A stretch of 64,000 bases of DNA from contig JAVMKO010000004.1 of the NCBI GenBank assembly GCA_032164245.1, positions 30,915,626-30,979,625 of the forward strand, given 5' to 3'. Source of the stretch: Sternotherus odoratus. Lineage: Eukaryota; Chordata; Testudines; Kinosternidae. The notes under the pieces were generated by a model that saw nothing but the letters and a program-made list of their open reading frames with translations, made no database searches and was not told the DNA's origin. Below are positions 12,180 to 24,756 of this stretch, one piece after another. Made by a program: the position numbers and the translations under genes. The stretch's first letter is position 1; each line of letters begins with the position of its first letter.

Positions 12180-12320
12180 GTTTCCATTTTACTTAATTTT
12201 CAAGATGGATTAAGTGCCAGCAAGCAGAGAGATCGAGTAACTTGACTCATGTGGCATGAGTGGTTCAGCTGGGATTAGAACCAGCATGTTATTTGCTATA
12301 ACCACTAGACTTCACAGTGT
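12180..12320 (-). repeat. CORE-SINE/MIR-like relic
   Basis: The series GAGTAACTTGACTCA, GGGATTAGAACC and TAACCACTAGAC follows the order found in the reverse complement of MIR-type tRNA-derived SINEs. It is degenerate, with no visible target duplication. Confidence 0.5.
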
Positions 12321-12749
12321 CCTTAAAACACTAAATATGATCCATACCCTCTTTTCTATTAAATGCCTAGCTACCTATATCTACTTCTGGAGAGAGAACA
12401 GGGACAGTTGAATAGAGCAAGTAAAATTCACCTGTAGAGTAGTAGTAGTAGAATGTTAAGGAGTGTGTCTTAGAGAGATACTTAAAAGTAAAGAAGTGAA
12501 TGTCATTTCTGTGCTTGAATGCATATTTAGTTGGGCTAAATTTGTATAAGTTATGATAGATCCCTCCCACACTCCACTATAGACTTGGTGGGATAGGCCG
12601 CACTCAAGTATTTTATCATCTTTTCCTTCTAATGGATAATCTAAAAAATATCCCTGTCATCTAGTAGAGGTTTATGCTTTAGCTCATAATTCCAGTGGGA
12701 ATAGTCTGGTAGTCAAATGAAAGTTTTTGGCAGTGTACCTTGTTTGTGT
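12321..12749. other. Background
   Basis: No feature recognised. The 67-codon minus-strand frame at 12,367-12,570 has no motif. Confidence 0.5.
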
Positions 12750-13442
12750 TGTAAGAGATTTTCTTCCCCACTCTAAACTCTAGGGTAAAGATGTGGGGAT
12801 CTCGCATAAAAGACCAATTAACTCCAAGCTACTTTCCCCAGCTTAGGTTAAATCTTTTCCTCCAAAACCCTAACTTCTCCAGTTGGGGCTTGAAACCTGC
12901 TGCCACCATTAACATGATTACCCCAAAACTATGGGGTGGGGCACATTAAACCCCCCGATAGTAACACCCCCTCCCCCTTGCTACCTGGGAGAGATTGAGA
13001 ACACAGACTCCGATCCAATGCTAGGATCCCTCCAATAGAATTAACAGACAATTCTTATAACAAAAAAGGTTTAATAGAGAAAAGAGAAAAGCATGCAACT
13101 TACACAGACTTCACAGATACTCAGTTCCTAGCCTTAACCCCTCCCTTCGGATTTCTCTCCCTTATGAGGTTAAAGACACCATAGATCGATTATAAGCTTA
13201 CACACTTAACAATTTCACTTACTGCTAGGCTGACTTAGAAACTTATCAAGGGATGAGTAGGAAGGTGATTCATTACCCCAGAGCCGGGGAGAAGATGAAG
13301 ACAGGCCGAGTGCCCAAGAAAAAGTGAAACTAACTCCTTTGTCTTTAGGAATTTGCATCCCCAATACGTCATTCCCTCTTCTGCTTCAGGTTAACCCTTT
13401 ACAGGTAAAACAGTAATTCTAAGGCACTTCATACTTATGACA
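12750..13442 (+). mobile_element. Solo LTR, TGTAAGAG...TTATGACA family
   Basis: This 693-bp copy starts TGTAAGAGATTTTCTTCCCC and ends ACTTATGACA, the same ends as the 789-bp LTR at 61,278-62,066. Shared internal blocks include the AACTCCAAGCTACTTTCCCC type, CTGCTGCCACCATTAAC and a poly(A) region with TTTAATAGAG. The five flanking bases are TGTGT on the left and CATGT on the right; both derive from CGTGT by one CpG transition each, so a decayed 5-bp target duplication is plausible. No coding sequence, no second LTR, so a solo LTR. Confidence 0.75.
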
Positions 13443-14613
13443 CATGTCCATGCAATTTTTCTTTTTATTTTGTGGATGGATGAATTTCAAGATCCTAAAT
13501 TCGAAGAAACTACCTGATGACACTTTGTTACCATTGAACATCTTGAAATATGAAAACTTATCACCACTCCCTTCTTGATTCACAAGCCAGGTGACAGTGA
13601 AACTATTTTCATTGAATTTCAATTATTTTTAATATAACTTCACACTAATATTTTGGTATGGAGCATAATTAGATAGTAGGTACATATGCTAAATCTTTAT
13701 TAGTGATTTGATAGTACTCTCTAAATTGAGATATGATGATGTATGTAAAATCAGAAAGAAAAGTATATTGGCCTCTACATCTAGAAACTGTGAAGCTGCC
13801 TTATTTCCTTGCAGCCGAACATGCCGGTTTGCATAGTAAGTATTGTATTAACTGCAATCCGTAAATCCATGCCAGGAAAAATCTTAGAACAGTCTGGGCA
13901 GTAAGGTGAGTATGTCATGCACCATATCCCAGGAATGTGGAATGATATCTGAAGTGACATGTCCATTGAAATCACCTTCATGAGGTATGGCCGTGGCCAT
14001 CACAGCATCATTGGTTTCACCCTGAAACTAGAGACTCATGCAGATGACAAGTGGAAGACATTACAAACATAAATACAAGAGATTCACAAAGAAGAAATTG
14101 TCAAGGATTGCTGCAGAGGCAACAAAGAGAGACACTATTAGTAAGAAGGTAGAGCTGTGCATGAATCCCTTGGACTCCACTAAGTACCCAGAGGTAATAA
14201 TGACCATTGTCAGTGATAGAGTGGCACCACCATCAGTCAATATAGATGACACAGGTACATTTGGAATTTGCCCAATGCAAGAATGTGAACAAGCTTGAAA
14301 AGAGAAAAGCTTGAAAATCCAACCCAAATGAATTCTGAAGACTTAGCTACTAGAAGACAAATAAAATGAACCCCAAATGTATTATTTAAAAATGAAACAA
14401 ACCAAACAAAAACATCATTTTTTTGTATGACAAACAGATGATTTTTTGAGGAGACATGGTTACTTAAGTATTCAGAATCCCCAGCTTTCCCTTTTGTTTC
14501 CCCAAGGATCCTAATCAGTGTTTTGATATATGGTGGTTGTCCCCTTAACAGCCTCCTTTGACTTTACTCCTGGCAGTCAGGAAGGATAATATCAAACATG
14601 TTATGAGGGGCAT
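13443..14613. other. Unassigned sequence with a possible decayed coding stretch
   Basis: The 14,038-14,298 plus-strand frame (86 codons, basic near its start, with a YKRFTKKK run) and its upstream neighbourhood at 13,780-14,040 are less AT-driven than the flanks and could be a broken retrocopy. I do not recognise the protein, and frames change within the stretch. There is no splice-site or poly(A)-tail evidence. Confidence 0.25.
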
Positions 14614-14671
14614 ATTAGAGAGACAAGATTGGGTGAGGTCATATCTTTGATTGGGCCAACTTCTGATGGTG

Positions 14672-14945
14672 AGAGAGAAACTTTTGAGCTACACAAAACT
14701 CTTCTTCTGGTCTGGGAAAGGTACTCCAAGTGTCAACTCCGAGCTGATCATTGCAGCAGTGGAGATGTATCTGTAGGTTTTGCATCTGTTGTTCTAGCAG
14801 TATATAGTGCTATTTTGATACAAAACCTGCAAATGCAGACATCTTCACTGCTAAAAAGATTAGATCTGAGCTGACACTTTAAGTACCTTTCTCAGACCAG
14901 AAATAGAGTTCTGAGTAGCTTGAAAGATTGTCTCTCTCAATGCTC
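14672..14945. repeat. Inverted repeat within PLE
   Basis: The left arm (14,672-14,790) and the right arm (about 14,820-14,945) are reverse complements at roughly three bases in four by eye, turning near 14,800. Matching blocks are GGTCTGGGAAAGGTACT on the left and AGTACCTTTCTCAGACC on the right. Confidence 0.75.
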
Positions 14946-15228
14946 CCTCCAACACACCTTTCAAGACGTGTGGGTCCTACACATGCCTATCATCATATAT
15001 GGTGTACCTCATCCAGTGAACTAAATGCCCTAATAGCAGTGTATCTGAGTGAAACCAATCACTTCACTCTCTGAGCTCACATAGAAAAATGATAAAAAAG
15101 ACAAAAAACACCACACCAAATCACTTGTTGATGAACACTCTTCACAAAGCGATCACCCTACATCTGACCTTTGACACCTCATTCTCAAAGGAAACCTTCA
15201 CAACACTTTAAAAGATGAGTCTGGGAAC

Positions 15229-15588
15229 ATAAGAACGGCCATACTGTGTCAGACCAAAGGTCCATCAATCCCATTGCCCTGTCCTCTGACAATGGCCAAT
15301 GGCAGGTGCCCCAAAGGGAATGAACAGACAGGTTATTATCAAGTGATCCATGCCCGGTCACCCAGAATCTGCATCTCAGAAACAGAGGCTAGGGACACCA
15401 TTCCTGCCCATCCTGGCTAACAGCCATTGATGGATCTATCTTCCATGAATCTATCTAGCTCCCTTTGGAACCTCATTATAGTTCTGGCCTTCACAACACT
15501 CTCTGGCAAGGACTTCCAGAGGTTGACAGTGCGTTGTATGAAAAAAACCAAAAACTTTATTTTGTTTGTTTTAAAACTGCTACCTATT
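15229..15588 (-). mobile_element. CR1 LINE 3' fragment inserted in a PLE
   Basis: The block starts AACATAAGAACGGCCATACT and continues GTCAGACCAAAGGTCCATC, AGAGGCTAGGGACACCATTC and GACTTCCAGAGGTTGACAG, the order of a well-known turtle/crocodilian CR1 subfamily read in reverse. Its 3' end is at the left, so it lies on the minus strand and is 5'-truncated on the right. PLE sequence resumes at about 15,589. No duplication is seen at the junctions apart from a shared AAC, in keeping with CR1, which usually lacks clear target duplications. Confidence 0.85.
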
Positions 15589-15773
15589 AACTTTGTCAGA
15601 CACTAAAAATCATGTTCTTAAGAAACTGTATTTTTTGCTTATTACAACAAGATGTAACAGCTAGCCCCCATTTTTATCCTATGTCTTCAGTTCACTTTGA
15701 ATGGTCCTTTGAAGTATGTGCTAACTACTTATGCTAAACTCTGCTCATTCTTGTATTTAGCTGTGACACTGTG

Positions 15774-16045
15774 AGGCCAGGTCTACACTACACACTTATT
15801 TCAGTATAACTACGTCATTCAGGAGTATGAAAAACCCACAATCCTGAACAACATAGTTATACCAACTTTAACTCCCTGTGTAGACAGCATTGTGTTGATG
15901 GAAGAGCCTCTTGTGGAAGTGGAGTTATTAAGTCTATGGAATAGCTCTCTCCCGTTGGCTTAGAGCGTCTTCACCAGAAGTGCTACAGTGGCAAAGTGGC
16001 AATGGTGCCACTGTGCCAATGCAAGTTTGTAATATAGATTTGCCA
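15774..16045. mobile_element. MITE with AGGCCAGGTCTACACTA terminus nested in a PLE
   Basis: The left end AGGCCAGGTCTACACTACAC is partly mirrored on the right by TAATATAGATTTGCC, so the termini are inverted but eroded. PLE 3' UTR sequence stops just before it (GCTGTGACACT) and resumes after it (TTACCTTTCCCAGACATG), which shows insertion into the PLE. The terminus resembles those of the Harbinger MITEs at 38,314 and 45,235. The target duplication cannot be read. Confidence 0.65.
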
Positions 16046-16059
16046 TTATTACCTTTCCC

Positions 16060-16100
16060 AGACATGAAGAAGAGTTCTGTGTAGCTCTAAAGCTTGTCTC
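16060..16100 (+). other. Decayed hammerhead-like motif in PLE 3' end
   Basis: ATGAAGA, a GAGTT/AGCTC stem with loop, then TAAA and GCTTGTC follow the order of a hammerhead core, but the C3 position (A here) and the GAAA box (TAAA here) are mutated. A relic of the PLE motif. Confidence 0.35.
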
Positions 16101-16190
16101 TCTCTCCAACAGAAGTTGATCCGATAAAATCTTACCCAACTGTTTCTCTCGCATTGTGGGACTGACATGGCTGCAGAAACACTTTATACA

Positions 16191-18194
16191 ACATAATATA
16201 TAAAATAGACGTCCTGTTGCATTCATTCCACAAAGGCATCTTTGTGGAAAATATAAGATATAGATTCCTTGATTGACAATACAGATTAGATTGTTCTTAA
16301 GATGATTGCATTATACTAATTTCAAACAGTGCCATTGAATTTTGACTCTACCAACCTAATCAGTGGAGAGGGTAAACAGTAAAAGAAACTTCTTTGTTAC
16401 ACAGGGAACAGAGAGCTATACATACAAATCTCCAGCAGTTGTAAACTAGAGCTAGTAAAAGATACTTGGAAAATGCAGATTCACTGAATGTGAAATGTTA
16501 CATGGAAATGTGTTGGCTTTGGGAAAAATTCATTCTATAATGAAAATTGAAAACAAAGCATTTTGATAAGGTTGAAATGTTCCATCTCTACCTTTTCAGA
16601 ATATTTCAATTTTCTTATTTAAACCTACTTTTCAATGTTTTAAAATGTTGTAATATAACATAGAAAGAATATGAAAACAGAAGTTGAAATCAGAAAGAAA
16701 CATTTCAGTTTTGTTAATATGAAACACCAATTGCTCAGAAACTATTTGTTTTAATTTTGGTTCATGGGAAATTTCACAATATTCTCTTTCACTTCATTCC
16801 AGAATGGAAATTTTGAAATTGCAAAACTCCTACTGAAACAAAAAATCCCATTACCTCACAGCTTTATTGTAAACTATAAACTAATCTGAAAATGAATTTA
16901 TTTCAGACAGAGAGAGTTCAGGGATACTTTACAGTTACGGAAAATTATTGTATCATCCTCCCTTTGTACAGTTTCCTGCAGTCTGATTCTCTGAGGTAGA
17001 ATGCCCCTTGATGTAAACACTGGAGCTGTGCAGCTTCTCACCTTACATAGCACAGGGCTGTGGCTTTGTGCCATGATTTAGCCTTAAGCTTACAATAAAG
17101 ATAAAGGTTTACAATTTGTGTAATTCATTGGGGTAGCCAGGACACTGCAGTGTTTCAGAGAATAATGAATCAGGTGCTTCAGGAAGTTACATGATCTCAT
17201 CTTTTATTTCAGGATTATAAATTATGAGGTACTTCCCTATAGTATAAAATACAATAACAATTATTAATACTTTGTATTACATTAGTACCTAAGGCCCCAA
17301 CAGAGAATGGAGTGCATTATACTAGGCAATATAAAAACCTGGCTCTATTGTAGTCTATGGGATTTTAGCCATTGAATTCATGGGGGGATTAGGATTTTAC
17401 CCATAATGAGAAACAAGAATTAATAAAGTCATAATAAATGTACAAATAGGGAACTGTTAGTAGGACTGTATTTACTAAGAGCAATGCATTGAAACGGTGC
17501 TGCTGCTTCAAAATTCTTTAGCAACAAGGAGGCTGAACTGTGGTTTAGAACAGAGTTTAGAATTTGCCCATCATAAAATGAAGGTGGAAAATGCTGCTGC
17601 TGAAGGTGACATCAGCCTCCGCAGTTAAGCAGCATTTTTTTTCAAAGCTTATACGAACAAGGTCAACCTAATTTGTATGCAGTTTAAGCATATAGAGAAA
17701 ATATTAAAGGAAATTAAATTAGGATAATACATGGATGATGCACAATTTATTTATTTTTGTGTAAAGCTTCCGTCTTTCAATAATCTTTGACAATAGATTG
17801 CAGCCTGTTTTAGGGTCAATCTTCAGATGTCCTTTCAACTAGATTTCATATCTTATTGATTACAAAAGTAGTAATTCAATGCAAAAGACAAAATTAAACG
17901 AGCCATTTTATTAGATGGTTATTGCCTGATCTTGCCTGAGTAAGGAGTGAAAGATCAGGCCTGGGTTGTAGGTTTATATTTTGTAAGTTATGCTACTTTG
18001 CTTTAAAAAGTCAACATTTACCAACATTTATTCCCCAGTGGTGACTGAGAGACTACAATATCCTGTTCTAAGTGTAGTGGAAATTTAGCTGTCCCATATA
18101 TATATATATATACTGATGTTATATGTTTGTGCATATAAGCATACATATGTAGATAGATAGATATAGCTATATAGATACAAATATAGATATAAAG
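16191..18194. other. AT-rich background with small relics
   Basis: No gene. At 17,270-17,340 TTAGTACCTAAGGCCCC and ACTAGGCAATAT match the repeat tail seen at 1,695. At 17,918-17,975 a CCTGATCTTGCCTGAGTAAGG relic belongs to the dispersed short repeat. At 18,096-18,185 TA and GATA simple repeats run into the CR1 copy. Confidence 0.5.
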
Positions 18195-19905
18195 AGATGT
18201 GATCCATCTGACGAAGAAGGGAAAGAGCATCTTTATGCACTGACTGGCCAACCTAATGAGGAGGGCTTTAATCTAGGCTCAAATATGAATGAGAATATGA
18301 CAAAAGCCCACAGGTAAAAATAAAAAGGCAACCTTAACAGAAGGCTAGAAGTTGGGGAGGCATGGGAAATTAGAATAGGGTCATAGAAGCAACAAGAGGG
18401 AAATCAGTGGGGAATCTGCCCAGCATCTTAGATGTTTATACACATATGCAAGCAGCGTGGGGAATACACAGAAAGAACTAGAAGTATTAGTCTATAAGCT
18501 AAAGTGTGACTTAATTGGCATCACTTAGTGGGATAAGTCTCTTGTATGGAATATTGGTAAAGAGGGGTATAGCTTGTTGAGGAAGGACAGACCAGATAAA
18601 AAGGAACCAATTTTTACTTTACACATCAAGAATATATACACTTGTTCTGTGGTCCAGAAGGAAATGAGAGGCAGACCAGTTGAAAGTCTCTGGGTACAGA
18701 TAAAAGGAGTAAAAAACAGGGATGACATCATGGTAAGGGTGTACTATAGATAATTAAATCAGGAAGAGGAGGTGGGGAAAGCATCTATATAACCAATTAA
18801 AAGAAATGTCCATAACACAAGACCTGGTGGTAATGGAGAACTTTAACTACTCAGGTATCAGGTGGGAAAATAATACATCAAAACACAAAATTTGCAATAA
18901 ATTCCTGGAATGTATTTGAAACATTTTTTTTATTTCAGAAAATGTAGGATGTAAGTAGGGCTACTGCCATTTTAAACTGGATTCTTACCAAGAGGGAGGA
19001 ATTGGTAGGAAATCTGAAGATGGGAGCCAATTTGCATGAAAGTCACCATGAAATGATGGATTTTATTATTCAAGGAAATGAAGGAGAACGAGCAGCAGAA
19101 TAAAGACAATAACAAAAAGGAAGAGTTTGACAAATACAGAGAAGCAATAGGAAAGGTCCCATGGGAAGAAAATCTAAGGGAAAGAGGAGTTCAGGAAAAC
19201 TGGAAGTTTCTCAAAGAGATAATACTAAAGACACAGCTGTAAACTATTGTAATGTGAAGAATAAATAAGGGTATTATGAGGCTGATATGGCTTCACTAGG
19301 ATCCCGTTAAAGACTTGAAAATCAAAAAGAAACTTCACAAAAAGTGAAAACATGGATGAATTGCTAAAAAGGAGTACAAAAGAATAGAACAAATACATAG
19401 GGACAAAATCAAAAAGGCTACGGCACAAAAACACCTAGCAAGGTGCATAAAAGCAAGAGAAAGACATTCTTTAAATACATAAGGAACAATACAGAAACAA
19501 GAGATTGTAGTTCCTCTGTTTAGCAGGGAAGGAAAGCTGACATCAAGAAGACTGAGGTGTTTAGTGCATACTTTGCTTCAATCTTCACTAAAAAAAACCC
19601 AGGTTAATTTAACAAGTAAGAAGGAACACAAGCCAAAATAGGCGGTGGGGGGTGGGGGGACACAGGTTAAAGAGTATTTAGGTAAGCTAGATGTAGTCAA
19701 GTTGGCAGGGCCTTATTAAGTTCATCTCAGAGTACTTAAGGAACTAGCTGAAGTGATCTTTGAACTGTTAGCAATTATCTTTGAGAACTCATAGACGATA
19801 GGGAGTGGTTCCATAGGACCAAAGAAGAGTAAATATAGTACCTATCTTTAAAAAGGGAAACAAAGAGGATCCCAGGAATTATTGACCAGTCACCCTGATG
19901 TGGTT
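18195..19905 (+). mobile_element. Old CR1 LINE copy, endonuclease region into start of reverse transcriptase
   Basis: The plus strand follows a turtle-type CR1 in order: a 5' section with GAGGAGGGCTTTAATCTAGG, an endonuclease region with TTGGCATCACTTAGTGGGATA and AGACCTGGTGGTAATGGAGA (the Asp-Phe-Asn motif region, Asp changed to Asn), a linker with TTTAGTGCATACTTTGCTTC, and the first RT block around 19,845-19,905 (CCTATCTTTAAAAAGGGAAA). Frames are broken many times and the copy stops soon after the first RT block, so the RT core and 3' end are missing. A dead, old insertion. Confidence 0.8.
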
Positions 19906-22900
19906 GTTTTTATATAGATCTTTAGAGAGAAAATACCTGATAATATTAAGATTTGATTGCCATGAGCACATTACTATGACAAAATTTAAGAACCCTTAGA
20001 CTGGTGGTAGATGAGATAGAGTTGTATATTTCATTTGTCATATAGTTCTTCAATTTATTACATGGATATCGTCTCCATGTATGAAATGTGTGGTGTGTGT
20101 GAGAAGTTTGTACATACAATATTATAAATATTTGCAAAGTTTGTTTTGTAGTTTACTAACAATGTTTAGGATCTTTGATTTTCTCTACAATGAAGTTGGG
20201 CCTGGAACCATGGACCTAGAACTGCTAACTTTTATGGAAGGATATTGGAATATGCATCCAGATCTGTATAACAGGTGTGCTGTTTTTTATTAACTCTGTG
20301 GCTGAACAACACCCCTGGATTTCAACATCCCTGAACTTTGGGATATTCTCTAATTATTATTTTTTTCATCATTATATTATAAACATGATTTATGAATGAG
20401 ATACTTCTGTTTTGCAAACAACCTTGAAAAAAGTCTGATTTGTTTTTAGTTGTAACTTCCTAGCACATTCTTTATCTAATGCTCCTATGACATTTCTAAG
20501 GTTCTTATCACCATGGTATCTAAATATTTGCAAGTGTTATGTTTCTCAAATTACAATATGAATATCATTTACTTATTTTTATAGAGACAGAATAAAAGAG
20601 TTGATTCCTTGACAGGAAAGGACATTTTGATGGATGGATTTTGCAACTTAAGTCAATCAGTCAGTTAGTTCTTTCTGGCAAGAGAACTACAAATTTCTTA
20701 TGAAGCAGTGTACTGTATAAAAAGGTGATACAGAAGCCAAATTTAAAGTTGAAGTAATCTTTAATTCAGCCAACAATATGTGAATTCTAGAGCATGTTTT
20801 TAGGCCTAATACAGGGCTAACTGGGTAAAATTATTTAGCCTGTGTTATACAGTAGGTCAAGCTAGATGTAATCATCCCCTCTGACCTTAAAATCTATAGA
20901 TCTCTGTATAGTTGATGTACTGTATGTAACGAACACTATTGTGATGGGTTTTTTTTTTCCTGTTCAACAGCTTTAATTGAAGTTAATGGCATGACACCAG
21001 GGATGGATTTGGCTCTATATATTCTATTTTCCACCTTCCTGCCCTTTTGTCTAATCTTTCAAGAGTATGCTCTAAAACAGGTGTATCCTCTGAATCTTAA
21101 TCAATCAAGCCTCCTATTTTGAGATCCTTTTCAAGTGTAATGAGATTCCACATAAAGCTTTGATTAGTTAATCAATAAAATTATTTAAAAGTACTAGTAT
21201 CAGTAGGACTCCATTTATCACCAACTTGTAGGGGAAAAAAACAACAATCCACTCTTCCTGCCTATTGCTTACTTCCTGCTAAATATGGAGTGAAACCTAC
21301 CTGGTTCTCAGTGTTTCCTAGGAAGTGCTCAGCTCCCTCAACTTTCACTGAATCCAGGAGGAATTGAGGATGCTCAGTTGCTCTCAGGATTGGGTTCCAG
21401 GACCTAGATCACAAAAGGACTTAGGTACTTAACATAGGAGCCTAAATCCCAGAATCAGTCCCCACTGGGACTCTCAAAACCCCTGACACCGAACCCTGTA
21501 GATGCTTAAACTCGCTTGCTGCCTCAGTTTTTGCAGTAGAAGTTTTCTGGGCACCTATGTTTCTGTTTCAGTATGCTCACTGCAGCCCCATGCCAAGCAT
21601 TGAGACTGGTGTTGGTCCATTTAGCTCACCTGCTGGTGCAATCTAATAAGCCTGCTCAGAGCTCACCTGTGAATCTAAACCCAGTTCTTTCTCCATCACA
21701 CAATCCTTCATTTCTATCTCTCTATTTAGATTGATTATACAATAATCCATCATGTAAAACATTGCCAAAAGTTTTCTGAAATCCCAGTTAAACAATTCTA
21801 TTGGTTCCTTTCTTTCCACACTAATTAGGTTTCTAAGGTGTAGTTATCATCTATCCACTTAGACCTGTTAAAATGTACTAATTCAAATGTATGCGTAAAT
21901 AGGTATCCATATCATTTACAAAAGCCAGATTTTGCCAGCCTTACTCATGTTGAGTAGTACCTTACTTCACAAATACTCCTTGTCAAGTGAGGGAAGTGGA
22001 ACAATGCCATTAGATGTCAGACTTAATGCCACATTCTGATTCACACATTTACTTTGACTAACAACTTCTCCTGGTAATATGGACTACTGTGTTACTGATG
22101 AATAAAGGTATCAGAATCTGTCCATTACAGATTAGCTATTTTCTGCCTTTTTCTCATAACTTCTTTTTAAATATTAGCTGTTTTTCAGTGACCTTGTACT
22201 TTTCCCAATATTAAAGAACTTCTTGAAAAATAGGTGCCCAGGTGCTTGATCTCCTCCTGCTCCTTCTCCTGTAGCCAGCTTCCTTTGACCTTGGCTAATC
22301 CCACCATCAAAGACACCCCCCTTTCCTCCAAAAGCCTTTGTTCTTGAGTCTTTTCTTGGAACCCCCAAGTCTCTGAGATCTATGACTTTAAGACCCAGAG
22401 CAAATGCCTGATCTTTGTTCTAGTCCTGGGGAATTATTCCTTAAAATCCCAGATCCCTGAAGAAAAGTTGAAGAAAAATGGTTCTTCTAGTTTGTCAACT
22501 CATTATCTGAACTTGCCCACTTGAATAGGTGACCATCAAGATTTAAAAACCGACCCTTGCTGCTCATCTGGGATATATGTTATACAGCCCTGATAACAGA
22601 TCATGGATTCTACATACATGAAAGCATTCAATGATATAGCAATTTCATAAATTCAACCAGAATTTATAAGTTGTATGTAGATAGATTCTCCTGAGCATCA
22701 TATGTGTCATGTGGGAGAGTTAAATAAAGTTCCCTATTAACAACTCGTTAAGACTAAGCCATCTGGTGCTATGGAACAGTATGCAGTTAGAAGTGCTATT
22801 TTTCATATGTGGCAAAACTTAGGTCCTAACTACTTATAATCATTAAAGATCCCTTGGCACTTTTCATAAGTATAGAAGAGGTAGGGTTATGGCCAAATAC

Positions 22901-24365
22901 CAATTTGTGTAAATGCAATTTGCTAACCTAAATTCCTCCTGCAATTTCAACTCCTAGATGGTATTTTCCATTTCTTGTCCAAAATTGTGGTGTATTTTCA
23001 CTCTGCACTGATAAATATTTGCTGCTTTCCACTCTAGTGCTTCTTGTATTACAGTGCTGGACCCCATGTTTCCTATATGTGCATGTAACTTATTTCTTAT
23101 AAAAACAAAACCCACTATATTAAAATAATATTTTTCTATTAACTTCAATAGGCTTTGGATCAGGACTTATGACAGTAGTTTATGAGGGGAACAGCTCCAT
23201 TAATATTCTGGAAACAGTAAATCCGTAATCTCTCTTCTGGGCCTGGGCAAGAGTTTCACATCATATCTTATATATTCAGACTTTAAGGAAGGAATGCATC
23301 TAAAATTTGAGCCACATATTGTTTTGATGTGAAGAGTGAAACCTTGATAGGACCTGGGCTAATCCAAGGCAAGGGGTTGAGAGCCTGGAGAAATGGGTTC
23401 ATGGAGAAGTCTAGATAATGGATATGGTGGGGAGTGAAGGAGAGAGAGAGAGTTATCAGAGGCTTATTTTGGGGTGGGATATAAAAGACTGTACTAAACG
23501 CAAATGTTCTAATAAATTTAAGTGGGTTTCTAAAGTTCTGAATGCTCATATCTGCACTGAATCTCTGAACCTTCTGAGGTTCACATGACTCAGCATTCAT
23601 TCCTTATGTGAACAAATTGACTATTAATTTGTTTGAAAAGCGCCAGAGAATAAATGTGTGGGCTTTTCTTTTTTTCATTATGTGGTGATCAGTGTGCTTT
23701 TATTTAGCAGGTCCCCTCATAGAAAACATGAGGAGGTGGAAGGTAGCTTGTTCATGTTATAAGTCATTGATGTTCAGAAAGGGCCAAGTCTTCTTCTCAG
23801 TGCATAGTCTTAGTAGCTTGGCTGGCACTGGGAAACTCCCTGGAGGCAAGAGTAAGAAGGAATCCTCTCCTCCCTCAACTAAGTGAACAGAGATTCTGGT
23901 CTAACACACAGGTCTGAATATTGGTGGATCTTATAGCCTTGACCCTGTCAAATCTGCCTTAGCCTGATCCAAAGCCTATTGAAGTCAGTGAAAGTCTTTC
24001 CATTAACTGTGGTGGACTTTGGATCAAGCCCCTTTGACCTTCCTTATAGGGATCCCCCACTGAGCTTGACTTTCTCTCATGCAGGGCATAAAATCTACCA
24101 TAATGCAACATTTTCTCATAGTAGCAGCCCACATCTTTGTATAAAAGAATTGTACAAATCCCTCTTCTGCAGAGAATGGTGTAGAATTTGCCCCTAAGCC
24201 CAATGTTATGAATGCTGAACATCCTCAATATTGATCAAATTCATAACAATGTTCTTTATGTCTCTTGACCCCAATGAAAACAGAGTATACTTAATATATT
24301 GCACAATTGGGTAATTCTCTGTGTTGGTAATTTAGTATATAAGGTTTTTGTTGAGGTTTTTTTTT
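19906..24365. other. AT-rich background, few relics
   Basis: No gene is visible. At 21,405-21,560 ACTTAGGTACTTAACATAGG and similar text look like an old repeat of the TTAGGCACCTAA type. Microsatellite-poor. Frames are no longer than about 105 codons (23,283-23,600 minus) and not recognisable. Confidence 0.5.
20845..20910 (+). repeat. LINE/SINE 3' tail relic (CTTAAAATCTATAGATC)
   Basis: GGTCAAGCTAGATGTAATCA followed by CCCCTCTGACCTTAAAATC matches the 3' tail of CR1-like repeats that usually end in repeated ATCTATGA. The rest of the element is not visible. Confidence 0.5.
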
Positions 24366-24395
24366 GGGTGGGGTGGGGTGGGGGTGGGGGGCGGG
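24366..24395 (+). other. Potential G-quadruplex run
   Basis: Six runs of three to six G separated by single T or C bases (GGGTGGGGTGGGG and on) sit in otherwise AT-rich sequence, right after a T-run. The run pattern satisfies the usual four-tract rule. No gene is nearby. Confidence 0.7.
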
Positions 24396-24756
24396 TTAAA
24401 GCAAAATACAGCTTTTATCTAGTTTTACAGCAGCTTTTCCTAAAGGTCTTTAAATCCTTTCATTGGTCATTCCACTAAGGGTAGATTTTTTCATCGGGCT
24501 TGCGACAGAAACTAGATGTCAGTATGTCCCCTACTTTCTGAACTAGCTTTGTTAATTCCAAACCAATTTGCACATTTTTTAGTAAAAAGTAATATATACA
24601 TCGACAATCAATTTTTACTGATGTATTTTTCAGTGCAATTACATTATACTGTGTTTGGATTATATGCGCAAACACACATGCCTATTCAGTTATAATTTAT
24701 TTAATAATAAATTGTATCTTTATGTAATATGGCAATAGCTAGAGGCAAGGCCTACA

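Larger units (their letters stand above)
14614..16190. mobile_element. Penelope-like element fragment, inverted start, carrying two later insertions
   Basis: From 14,614 to about 14,790 the sequence reads as the reverse of a PLE 3' end (TATTAGAGAGACAAG, then a GGTCTGGGAAAGGTACTCC block, then part of the endonuclease region). It then turns: 14,820-14,945 is the same sequence forward. From 14,945 to 15,228 follows the forward C-terminal endonuclease region, where remnants of a GIY-YIG-type domain can be followed with stops. The element continues at 15,589-15,770 (CAGACACTAAAAATCATG, then the end of the frame and 3' UTR) and again at 16,046-16,190. Interruptions are a CR1 (15,229-15,588) and a MITE (15,774-16,045). 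GIY-YIG endonuclease is the hallmark of canonical PLEs, which transpose by target-primed reverse transcription. All coding capacity is lost. Confidence 0.7.
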
